The notes under the pieces are model-generated. The model searched no databases. It saw only the letters and a program-made list of their open reading frames with translations, and was not told the origin of the DNA. The translations under genes were made by a program, and so were the position numbers. A stretch of 64,000 nucleotides of DNA from Phylloscopus collybita (Eukaryota; Chordata; Aves; Passeriformes; Phylloscopidae): contig JAJNNQ010000006.1 in NCBI GenBank assembly GCA_027886175.1, positions 4,960,001-5,024,000 of the forward strand, in the 5' to 3' direction. Of this stretch, positions 36,592-47,985 are shown piece after piece; positions within the stretch are counted from its first letter, which is position 1; every line of letters starts with the position of its first letter.

Positions 36592-37560
36592 GTGGGTAGA
36601 CAATGTCTGGATTCCAGGCACACACCAAAGCCTCTCTATCACTCCCTTCAGCAGGAGAGAGGAGAGAAAATGTAATGGATGGGTTCATAAGTTGATATAA
36701 GGACTGGAGAGATCACTCACAAGCAAAACAAGCTAGAATTAGAATTAACTGAATTTATTATTTACAAAATTGGAGCAGGATAGTGAGAAGTAAAACAAAA
36801 CTCCAAACACCTTCCCCCCACCCCTCCCTCCTTCTCAGCTCCACATCCTACACCAGAAGTGCAGGGAAGCACAGAATGGGGTTATGGTCAGTTCGCCATC
36901 CATTGTTTCTCCTTTTGTTCAGTGAGAGCAATTGGTCCCCTGCTGCACTGTGAGATCCCTCCCACAGGAGACATTGTGCCTTGAACTTCTCCAGCGTGAG
37001 TCCATTCCGCAAGACTGCTGCAGCATGGATGACTCTTCTACAAGGTGCAGTCCTTTGAGGACAGGCTGCTCCAGCGTGGGCATCTCTCTCCTCTGGTCTC
37101 CCATGAGGTCACAGCCTTCTCCCAGGCACCCACCTGCCCTGGTGTCAGGCTATTCCATGGGCTGCAGGTGTCTCTCATCATTCACATGGTTCCTCATGGG
37201 CTGCAGGGGCACAGCTGCCTCAACACACTCTGCACCATGGGCTGCAGGGGAATCTCAGCTCCACCTCCTGGAGTACCTCTTGCCCCTCCTTCTCCACTAA
37301 CCTTGATGTCTGCAGAGTTGTTCCTCTCACAGCTTCTCACTCTTCTCTTCTCTGGACACAATTACAACTCTACAATAACTCTTGGTATTTTCTTCCTTCT
37401 TAAATCTGTTATCACAGAGGTGTTATCACCACTCTATGTGGTCCAGCCTTGGCTAGTGGCACATCCATCTTGGGAGCTGCCAGAGATTGGCTCTGCTGGA
37501 CGTGGAGGAAGCTTCTGGCAGCTTCTCACAGAAGCCACCCCTGTAGCCACTCACTACTGA
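36592..37560. mobile_element. Avian LTR-type repeat, copy B (best preserved)
   Basis: A GC-richer island of about 970 bp in AT-rich DNA. It opens TGTAGTGGGTAGACAATGTC, continues with CACACACCAAAGCCTCTCTA, GATAAGGACTGGAGAGATCA (with a variant start), a C-rich run at about 36812-36835, then several short units built on CTCCAGCGTG(G/A)G and CCATGGGCTGCAGG, and closes with CTTCTCACAGAAGCCACCCC. From memory this matches a widespread bird endogenous-retrovirus LTR family. The internal CCATGGGCTGCAGG units recur three times between 37150 and 37250. The 171- and 122-codon plus-strand frames (37045-37560 and 36932-37300) are composition artefacts of the repeat. A flanking duplication was not identified, and I leave the strand open. 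Confidence 0.65.
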
Positions 37561-40500
37561 AACCAAAATGAAATTTAGGGAAATCAGAAAGATAAAAGAG
37601 AATGTGGGGGAATAAGGAAGACGAGACCTGAAAGACAAGTAACCCAAAAATCAAGAAAAAATTCAAATTATAAAATGGCAAACTTTGTTTTCGTCTTGCA
37701 ATTATGAAGAATTTCTTCTAAAACAATATTTGCCCAGAAGAGTGCAATGTTCTTGAACATTTCAATTTAATGAATGAGAAATTCTCCTCAAAAAACTTAC
37801 AGTAGAGTTCTTTCAACCAGTTCTTATACTTCTCTAGAGAAGTTGGAAGTAAAAAACAGTGATTTACAGCTACAAATTTCCATACTTTTTAAAGTAGATG
37901 GGATAATCATAGAGAAGACAAACATCTAATCCTTTTATTAAAGAATGGCTCCCAGTATATTAGTTTTTGGATGAATGAAAGAGATCAATTTCCAATGAAT
38001 TGTCTACAAGCAGTATGGTTAAGCTAACAGCAACATCAAAATGTTTCCCATTCTATTCAGGGGGACATCAGCTGAGATATCTCAATACAAAATTTTTATT
38101 AAATGATACAGTTTTATGACAAACAGCAGTAGACATTGAATGAATACATTGGCTTCAGAATGAATATGGTACATAAAAAATTTAAATGAGAAATGGAAAT
38201 AAAATATGGAAGAAAATGAAGATAACTGTGTCATAGAACCAAAAGAATTGGAAAGAACATGTAACTTTACCAATGCAGTTCCAGAAATAAAAAACTATCT
38301 ATAATTTCTTACACATTAAGTCTACTGAACAGAAAATCCTTAAAATCTGAGATGAACTGAAGAACTGCTGGTAATAACCAGAGGACTTGAATAGTAACAA
38401 ATTCAGCCCAAAGAAATAGACTATTACTTGAGTGATTTACAAGTGTGCTCTGAATGAAAAGTATATAAAAGAAAAAGATTGAATAAAAAAAATTCTGCTA
38501 TTGCTACGGAGGAGGACTGCCTTCCAGTATAGACACCCAGCATTTGAGAAAAACAATGGCTTATGTGGGAAAGGCATAGCACTTTTATGAAGTGACAGAC
38601 ACAGTCATTATTACCAAATACTTTGAATCACAAGACTATTTTAATGACAAAAATAGTAGAGCCCTCAAAGCCCAGAAGTAAAAGTGTATATTCAATGCCA
38701 GAGAAAGCTAGTGAACAAGGCAGCAGAAATAAAACAATTTTCTCCACTTCATGCAAATAAGTAGGTACATCTTCTTCCTTCCTCCCCCCTCTTTTTTTTT
38801 TTTTCCTTTTAGCTGTAAAAGCAAAGAGAATCACACACTATGGCATAAATATCAGATTTTATCCACATGGTGTAAAAAGTTCAGTAGATGAGAAATGCTT
38901 ATCTGTGACTTCAAGAAAAGATAAAAAGACACAAGCAACCAAAACCCCCCTAAACATCAAAAAAACAGACCAATTCCCCGCCCCCTCCACCCCACCCCCC
39001 CAAACTACTCACAACAGTTGTTGAAGTGTTGCAGTGTTGGTTCAGGAAAATAATTGTTCTTTTCAAGGAGATGTTGAGCAAAAAGACAGTACTGCACATA
39101 GATAAAGCAGCATCTCCTATATTACAAAAACATAGAATACTGTATCTTGGTGTACCACAGAGACAAAAAGAGCTACTACAACACAGACAGAAAAAAAAAA
39201 AAGCAAACCCAAAACAAAACCAACCAAAGTAAAACAAAACAAAAGCATCAAGACACGATCAAAAAGGAAGCTGTGGCATATATCTATAGTACTGACTAGT
39301 CGTGTCAAGTACACTTATAAGCATTGATTTCATACAGAGAGACTGATGCATAAAACCTATTTATATTGTTTTCCATGTATTTTAAATAAAAATCAATGTT
39401 TCATTTTATAAATATGATTTTTAAATATTTGGAAAATTCCAGGATCCAAAGTTATGGAAAATTATAGAAGATAATAAAATTTTAGAAGATAATAATTTGA
39501 GGGGCAGTTTTTTGCAAAGGATTTTTCTTTAAAGTGGTATTCTGCTTTACTAATGGATGTGTCAAAGTGATTCCATAAAAATATTTTATCTCCTAAGTAT
39601 TCATCATAACTAATCATCTATCAATTTCATTTGCTACCTAAAATTACTTGCCCTCAAACCTGTATTTTCTTAGTCCTGTCCTAAGAAAAATCTTACAGCT
39701 TAAAATGAACAGAAACTAACCTCTGACATACAGCTGTTTTTAAACATGAAAATTTGTGTACTGGTGCTATTGTTAGTGAAAAGGAACCTCTGAGAAAATT
39801 GACTGAATGGGGCAGCATTTCAAGAGAATAAAGTATATGAGACAGCATTTCAGAATTTTAACTGAAAGAGTCTACAAATATGTCCTCCCTCATTTTCACT
39901 CAGTAGGATAAACACAAACTGTAGATCACTACCAGCTGCACATTCAGTCAGGCTAGAAACAACTTTACAAGAACAGAAAGCACAAATGTATTTCAAATGC
40001 AGGTTGGAAATTTCCTAAGGTAGAGCTGTAAAAAGTCTAGCAGCTTTAATTTGGAGATACATACATTTTCAAATGTATTTCTGAAGAGCTCATTTTTTTA
40101 GTATATTTTTTTCAGAAGCCCAAGTTTTGACTTTGTTATTTGAAATCTGAAGATAAAACAGCAAGGAAAACCAGAAAGATAGAAACTGAGATAACAAGAT
40201 TAGGACTGAAAATAGTACTCAAATCTGTCAAGGAGAAAAATCCCATGTATTATTTGCCTAAACAATGACTTCAGGGTGTGAAAAATAAACTCCTAGAGCA
40301 GTGAACGCATCAGTCCCAGTGATGACTACAATTAAAACTAAACCCCACTGTATTTCTGAGACTTTTTTCGTAACAGGGGTGTGACCAATACTGGTGTTTC
40401 TTGCAAGATAGTAGGGTTGGTTGATTTTTTTTTGTTTGTTTGTTCATTTTTTCCCACTACCTCTCTTTGGGATCTGGAGCCTTTGAGTCCTTTATTCTTT

Positions 40501-41700
40501 CAAATTCTCATATCTCATCTTAAGCAGCTACTAATTTCTCAAAACCTGGATGACTAAACCAGGCTTCTAATCTTTCTTTTCTGTCTAAAGCTTTCCTTTA
40601 AAGGTTTCATGCTACCACCCTCAGTCACTCAGAAACAGAAGTCTCCTTTGATACTCTCTCTCTCCTTCCCCTACAGTTTTTGAATTGTAACCAAACCCTT
40701 TTGCAACTTGCTCCACATTTTAAAAAATCCCTGCATACACCTACCCATTTCTATATTTTTGGGATTCTTCTGAAATCTGTCATTCAAAGTAACTCCTCCA
40801 CATCAGGGTTAAGAAAATACAGGGTGTTTTTTCAGGGTTCCTCTAACATCAATAATATCTGTAGTTTTTGTTGTTTTGGTATAAGTACATTTGCATGTAT
40901 ACATATATATATACATATGTATGCATGCACAGATTATTATATCAATAGGAGAATAGAAACAGTATCAAAAGAAGAATTGTTGATCTGTTCCACACAAAAA
41001 TATCATATCTAAATCATCTAAAAGAGCTATGAAATTCTGTGTTGGTTGTAAATTTGACCATACATCTACCCCTTTTACCTGATCTGTTCACATAATCTTT
41101 GAGCTTAGGTTTTTCTTTATTCTTCCACAATCATTTATGTTTTTATTCACTCTAATACACTCTTGTAGTAAAGGAACTAAATCTTTTCCATAAAACATCT
41201 AAAAATTTTCAGCTGTTGCAGAGGAAAAGATATAGCTGAACTTGAATCTCTATTTGTTGAAAACTCTCTCTAATAAAAAGAAAGTAGTATAACAGAAAAG
41301 AGTTGCACATCTACTCTCAAGCTAGCTCTTAAAGCAAAGTGGAATGGAGACCCTGAAAACTTCCATGGAGCGGAGATGATTCATTGTGAATTGTTTGTTC
41401 ATTTCTAATCTCCAATTGTTGAACCTTTTTCCACAACAAGAGCAATTTTTTTTTCTTATTTTCTAAACTGTCTGCAGACTCTTATATCAAAGCACAGTTT
41501 TCTAAACTCCAACTTCATGTTTTTCTTTTTTTGTCGACATTCAGTTGCTTTCAATTTTTTTCAAAAAGTCATCTCCTGTAACAAAAATGCAGAAGACATA
41601 TTCATTCACACAAGTGAATCAGCTAAATTAAACAGCAATTGTATCTCTAAATCCAATTCATATGGGACCACTAGCTACAACTTTAGAAGCATTTGGAGGT
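37561..41700. other. AT-rich non-coding DNA, no gene seen
   Basis: Ordinary sequence with a T-run at about 38795-38809, a C-run cluster at 38945-39001, an A-rich tract at about 39190-39245 and a TA/TG palindromic tract around 40895-40930. No exon or transposon recognised. Confidence 0.55.
38976..39001 (-). repeat. C-run cluster, G-quadruplex motif on minus strand
   Basis: Four C-runs of 4, 5, 4 and 7 bases separated by 1, 4 and 1 bases satisfy the standard G-quadruplex pattern on the minus strand. A further C6 run lies at 38945-38950. It sits alone in AT-rich DNA. Confidence 0.7.
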
Positions 41701-43200
41701 AAACAGAAATTAAACATCACCAAACAGTATAATTATTCATTTGAAAAATCCTTTCAAATGGCTGAAATCCTCTCTTCCTCTTAAAAGACATGAAATTAAT
41801 AATAGCAGCTGGTTTGGATACAGCCCTGTTGATATTTGTATGATGTCCCATTATTGTGAATGGGGTCTGGCTTCCTGCCAGATCCTGATGTGGCTGCAAG
41901 CTGTTTCAAGTACCAGCTTGTATGGAAACTGTCAATCAAAATATGCTTCCTTTATCACCACTGTGGTATTTTATGAAATACCAGAACGAGATGCCACACT
42001 TGCATCTGCTCCAGCGTGGGACGCTGTGTATCACCCTGGTGTGGAGCCAGATCCTTTGAGTGCAGTGCCCATGGGTATGCTAAGATCAGGAACATCCTTC
42101 AGAGGCTAACTTTCCACTGGGTAATTTGGAATCTTATCAAAAACCCATTGAAGTCAAAGGAAATATTCCCATTGATCTCAGAGGGCTTTGATCAAACCCA
42201 TGGTGAGCATGTACTTTAGCAGTCTTTTAGTGCTCTTGCAACATGCACAGCCAAATGAATGCACTTAATCTTTTGAGTAAAAATACGAAAGTCAGCACAG
42301 TTCAGCTGACTGGAGTCAGAAGTCAGAAGGGGACTTAGCATGTGGAATTTGTGACCTCAAAGCCTTTGTCAGCTGCCAAAGTTCAGCCTTTAAGCAATCA
42401 GGAATATTCATAATTGCCTTTGCCTTGTTGATGTTAAAGTCTGTACATTCCTGTGTTTCTGATGGTGAGGCCCCCATGACATTTAAGTTATTGCTGTGGC
42501 ATAAGGCTTTGATACAAAGCCATTTTCTAGTGAGCAGTTGACACCTAAAACCCACCAATCCTAATGAAATAGATGTTTTTTGCTGAGCACAGAGGCATGT
42601 TTCAATGTGTGCTCATACCATGGCTAACCCTCCCTCATGCTTTTCTGCATATGATCAGTGGGTTTCACATGTGCAAATCAGGAGTGAAAATTTCTCTATT
42701 CAAGACTTTTTATGTGTGGGCCTTCCCACTGACACTGTTTCAAACCCTGCTGTTTGACTAGAGAGGGATTTAAATATCACCCACTTTCCCTCAAAATTTC
42801 AGTTTAGTTCTAATCATTGGATTAATGTGAAGAATGGGCATAGAGAGTCCTTTCCTGGACATGGTTTAGAGAGGATATACTGTTAATCTCATGGCTATTT
42901 TAAGGTGGTTTCCCTCCAAGCAGAATATTGTTTAATTGAGGAAAGCCTCTCTCCCTCAAAAGTATTTCAGGGAACTTCTATCTCAGATGCTGATCTCTGT
43001 GAATGTCTTTTCAAATGGCATGTGTGGGAAGCTATGAATTTGTCAGTAAGGTGTAAGGAAAATACTGCAGCAGATGTCACTGTTTTGGCTTTCTGTTGTG
43101 TTTACCTTTGGAGTTGCCTCAGCTCCTTCACCTTTAAAGCCGTGCTCTTTGGGAAAGTTCCCTTGCACTGAAGTGCTACAAAGGTTAGACTTAGGTGACC
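41701..43200. other. Moderate-GC block without low-complexity DNA
   Basis: Less AT-rich and freer of homopolymer runs than its flanks. A 122-codon plus-strand frame (41741-42109) and an 80-codon minus-strand frame (42316-42558) are open, but neither is recognised or flanked by clear splice sites. It contains the old repeat-like motif at 42128-42200. It may be a slowly changing segment, such as old repeat or conserved non-coding DNA. Conservation cannot be judged from one sequence. Confidence 0.35.
42128..42200. repeat. Possible ancient amniote interspersed-repeat motif
   Basis: CCCATTGAAGTCAAAGG is followed closely by CCCATTGATCTCAGAGGG and GCTTTGATCAAACCC. This near-repeated, self-complementary CCATTGA-AGTCAATGG style is familiar from old dispersed repeats of birds, turtles and crocodilians. 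The name and class are not certain. Confidence 0.4.
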
Positions 43201-46200
43201 CACTAACGACCCAGAAGAGATGTACGGTCTCCTAACGAATGTGTTTAACATTGCTTTTATAATCAAGATTATTTCAGAATTGCACTGATATCAGACTTCT
43301 CTGAAAACAGAAGTGGGAATTCATGCCTCTAGCTGGAGTAGACTTTAATCTTTTTTTAATGAAGTGACCTAGTAAGGAAAATCTAAATGAATACTAGGAA
43401 CTTGCTGGCAAGATACAATAACACTGACTCTCCTACTGAAGTATTTTGCAAGGTAATACCCACAGGCTCAGCAATTTAGTGATATTGATGGGGCATCTGA
43501 CGTGAAAATAAACTCATATATTTATGCCTATGCTTCTGAAAGGAAATTTTTAAATTATCTTTCAAGATCGCATCTCTATAACTAACTACTGACTACACAC
43601 TTAGAAACTGCAAAATGTGTCCTGGCATTCAGAACAAGAATCAGTGCTGCTGAGCACAGCTCCCAAAACCGTGTCAGCAGCACATTATATTTGAATGATA
43701 ATAAAGTGCGTAGGAATGCATACACTAAGGTCAGTGTTACAGACTTGTCATAAAAATAGAGAAAGCTCTGGCGGAAAGTAACTGGTAGGTATTTGTCTTA
43801 TCAGAAGCAAAGCAATAATTTCTATACCAGATCATTACTCACATAAGGTAGTTAATCACGGACACAACTCCCTAGAATTTTTGAACTTTTTCTGACAGTC
43901 TTATATTCAAACAGAGGCAGGAGAAACATTTCAAAAACATCGAAGTGACTTCAGGGCTTGAAGGGGACACTTCAGAAGCAGTTCATACACATTGGCCTTT
44001 TGAGGCAATGGATGTGCATCACCCAAAGCATTTGGGAGTGCTCGGACCCAACCATGAAGCCTAACAGGGTACCTTTGACTACAACATAGTATTTGAAAAT
44101 GTGTCAAGATCTCTTAATTCACTCTGCTGAGATTGACTACGATGCTACTTGAAGTCTTTTACCTGTAAACATAGAGTTGTGTCTCTGTGTGGTGAGCTTC
44201 AAAGAGCTCACTGCTGGGAAATAACTCCCACTTCAAAGATTTCTGACTAGTGAAAATTTTGACAAGGGCTGTGTTTAGGAGGTTTTTTGGGGAATATTTT
44301 AAAGGCTATAGGTACAGGGGAAAAAAAAAAAAGAGTCCTTAAAAGAATACTGTGATTTTGTGAAAAAGTTTTAACACTATCTGTTGTGGTAGAAAAGAGC
44401 TTTAATTGGTTTTGCTTTCACAGACTGTTGTTTATTTTATTTTTTTTTTTAAGACCAGGTATTTTGTATCCAGTTTGGTTTTGGCTGTTTCCTGTGTGTT
44501 TTCATTTTTGGATTTGGTTCTGATTTTGGATTTTATGTCCAGATCAGGGGCTGTGACATTTTAGAGGCTTCTACAAAATTTAAACTATTAAAATATTTGG
44601 AAATCTGTGACAGAATCAGAAGTCTAGCATAAAGCAGTGGAGTACTATCTACTGGTCCTTTACCATGGAAACAGAGGGATAGACAGCTGTGTCAATGTTG
44701 CCATGGTGAATAAAGTGAGATTAGTTTGTGGCTGGCAAACAAGAACAGGCATGTTCCAGACTGGTAATGCTATACTCACTTACCTGAAGGAATATGATTG
44801 TTTTATATGGAAATAAAACTGGTCCGTGTAGCAGTAGAAGCACATTTGTACAAAACTGGTCTCTCACTGTGCACCACTGGAAATTCTGCAGATAAAATTT
44901 CCGAATATTCCAGTGCCAGAGATTGATCTTGGTAGTTCATGGGTTTGGGTCCAGGTGAGAATTTTGTCATATATTTTAGGGGGAGAAGCTTTATGGATGC
45001 TGTGGCAATAGAAGGTGATAAAATATTTAACCAAGTGACTAGCTACACTAAATCTGATGTAGGAAATCACTATCCACTTTGCAATCGACATTTCATTTGC
45101 GATTCTCGTATTGAATTTGTAGTAAGAAATTGCATCTTTTCAGCTCTGGTGATCGTTTAGAACAGAACCCTATCTTTTCCTGATGCTGCTTCTGTAAAGA
45201 GAGTTACATACAGTCAGGCATGCTTCCATAAAAATCTCTTTTGTTCCAGCACAGAAAACTTTATTCCATAAAGATGGACTTCTGGCACTTTGCTACAGAT
45301 GACGAGACATAGCCGTGTATTCATTAGTCACAGAATCTAACACAAAATTACAAAACAAAATAGAAATCATTTTATCCCCCAAGTGGTCAAACCCTATTCA
45401 GTGTTAGACTGTGTTATATATCTGTCTATCTGGGATTGTGTCATTCTTTACTGCTGCAGCTCAGTGACTTTGTGAGAGGAGGATATTTGTCTTTAAAAGT
45501 TCTGGTAATGGATCGTACATTGGAGTACATGGGCATCCTAGGGGAGAGAGAATCTATGTGGAGGATTTCTCTTAAGTAAAAATGCTATGTCTTACATAGA
45601 AAACTATAGGCTAATTTTGCTGTCAAACATCTGCAACCATTTAAGGCTTTACCTCTTTCCTGATATTAGTACCTTCAATATCGATGAATAATAAGACAAT
45701 GAAGAACCACAGTTAAATCCAGCGTGGAAATGGGAGCAATAGCATCTTCCCTTCACTGCAGGAAAGCAATCAAAGGAAGACAGACCTGTCAACAATCTTA
45801 AGTCATTGATTTGAATGCCTAAACTATGTATTTAGGTGCTTAATCTTAAAATGTTGTTCCATTCTATGTATTTAATAAATGTACATTTAATAAAGCATCT
45901 CTGATGTATTGCAGTTTCAAGTTCTGAAAAAATAATTCTCTTTCATCAACACCTCTATCTAAAAAATACAGAAACTCTCCAACATTTTTAAGGTGATAAA
46001 AAATATGAATTATCTGCACAGTAGTTCTGTGAATAATTGCACTGCATAAGTCCATTAAAATATAGAAATTACGTCCTTTTAAAGCTGAACATTGTGAAAG
46101 ACCATGCTTTAATATTCACTTGAATTAGTATAATTTAGTCTGAATAATTTGTATTTTGAGCTGAGAAATGTAGGTTTCTGAAAATCAACAGATCTACAAA

Positions 46201-46571
46201 TGTGTATCAGGGTCCTTAAATGTTTTTCTTTTTTGTCACCACAGATGGTGCAGTTGATCTCACTGGAACTTTGATTTAAATATCTGAATTTGATACAGTC
46301 AATATTGAATCCAGTCTCTCATTTGCGTCACATAAAAGTAAGACTATTTTAATGATGGATATAAAGTTTCTTCTGAGATAAAAAGAGAAAATGAGAAACT
46401 AACAATTGCAAGCGGCAATAGCACTGCTAGCAACTGAGTAATCTATTTCCCCATGCCAGAAATTTCTCCATACCTTCTGCTTTGTATCCATAGATTCAGA
46501 TAGCAAACAGTGAAATTTCTTGTTAAATTGTACCAGACTAGTACTGAAAACAGAACTTGAGATGTTACGAT

Positions 46572-46638
46572 CAAAAAAAAACAAAACACCAAACCAAAAC
46601 AAAACAACAACAACAACAAAAAAAAAAATATATATATC
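46572..46638. repeat. A/CAA-rich low-complexity tract ending in (TA)n
   Basis: Runs of A with ACC, CAAAA and CAA units, then an A-run into TATATATAT. Simple sequence with no inferred function. Confidence 0.8.
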
Positions 46639-47967
46639 ATTTCAGAGCACTCAAAATTAAGCATTTTACAAAAGTGATTTTTGCTGAGGGAAGTAAGCCT
46701 ACAGTGCTAATACAAGATAATGTGAGCAGATATATTAAAACCCTCTATATTATCTAAATCTACTACATTCCTCTTTGGCTACCACCTTGGGGCACAGTTA
46801 GATTTGCTTTTTCTTGACTTTTATGTGAGCTTAATGAATTACTGCTTCCTCTCCTCCTCTTCTCATTTCTGCTCCAGAACTGATCTCAGGTCAGCCTCAA
46901 GGCCATTTTTGCCAGCACCACTGAATGAGTGGTACACCACAAGTGATGAATGGTAAGCCATGAAGAAGGGTTGAGAAAAAAAAAATCTTAGGCCAGTTTT
47001 GCCCCAAGGATGTCTGGAAATGAAGATCCTGGTGTTGATTTTCATCTCAGATCAGTTCAGGACATTGCATTACTTTTTTCAGGTTATGTTATGAGGATAT
47101 TACGTATCTTCAGAGCACAGAAAACCTTTTGAAAACTTATTAATGATTCCCAATAAGTTCTGAGGAAAGAAATACCAATATGGGAAATTAAAGTCTTTTA
47201 TTAAACATTAAAATAGAATTATTTCAAACTACAAGCCTATGACGAGGTTAAAAATAGAAGCCTGAAACAAAAAGGGAACCATTACAGTTTAAAAAAAAGA
47301 AAAACTGAATGAAGACAGAATTTCTTGCAAGTAACATGAAATGAATTAAGCATTTCTGAACATTTTGGGGATATTTTTTTAAAAAAAGGTTTTTATTCAT
47401 GTGGCTTTTTTTTTTGTTCTGTTGATGTTATATCTGTTCACATATAGCCTTTAGCAACATAACTGCTATACCTAAATAACTTAGTACATGTCTGTAGAAG
47501 TTCATCTGTAGAACTTATTATAAAAACCACAATAAGTAACAATGTTATATCATTTGGCGTGCCCAGTGTTCAGAGATTTGGTGTCTGAATCCTTTGAAAC
47601 CACTTCAAAACGCTGTTGAGTGCACAAATGTTTTGAGCATCCTGCACTTTGGTTAATAGCTGATTTTTCTCCTCAGTTGCTCCAGAAGTCTGTAGTGCAC
47701 ATCCAAAATACTACAGATTTGGAGCTCAACACTGCTGAAGTATTTGCCTTGACTGTCTTTGAATTTTTCTGTAGGATACTATCTTTCCTCATAAGTCGAG
47801 CTTAGTCAGATGTCTATATACACTGTGGTATCTACAGAGACTTTCACATCAATAGGTTAAGCTTTTGCTTTCTATCTGAGAAAATAATCTCGCTTTTGCG
47901 GAGAGGTGCAAATCCATTACTTTGAACTGCATAGGCTTTGGAGCTGACAAGCATGTCCGTGAATATC

Positions 47968-47985
47968 CATGCCATGAATGGCATG
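47968..47985. other. Perfect hairpin, 8-bp arms
   Basis: CATGCCAT and ATGGCATG are exact reverse complements separated by GA. Confidence 0.6.

Noticed and set aside
40895..40930. TATA/TGTATAC tract as a perfect palindrome or promoter
   Set aside because: It is only partly self-complementary and is best seen as an AT/TG simple-sequence stretch with no Inr or other element nearby.
41741..42109. 122-codon plus-strand open frame as a gene
   Set aside because: No recognisable domain, no convincing splice sites or promoter, and a frame this long is not rare by chance in the moderate-GC part of a 64-kb vertebrate window.
47650..47805. Exon following the TTTTTCTCCTCAG acceptor
   Set aside because: The acceptor is good, but the open frame behind it is hydrophobic and unremarkable and no donor or stop context supports it.
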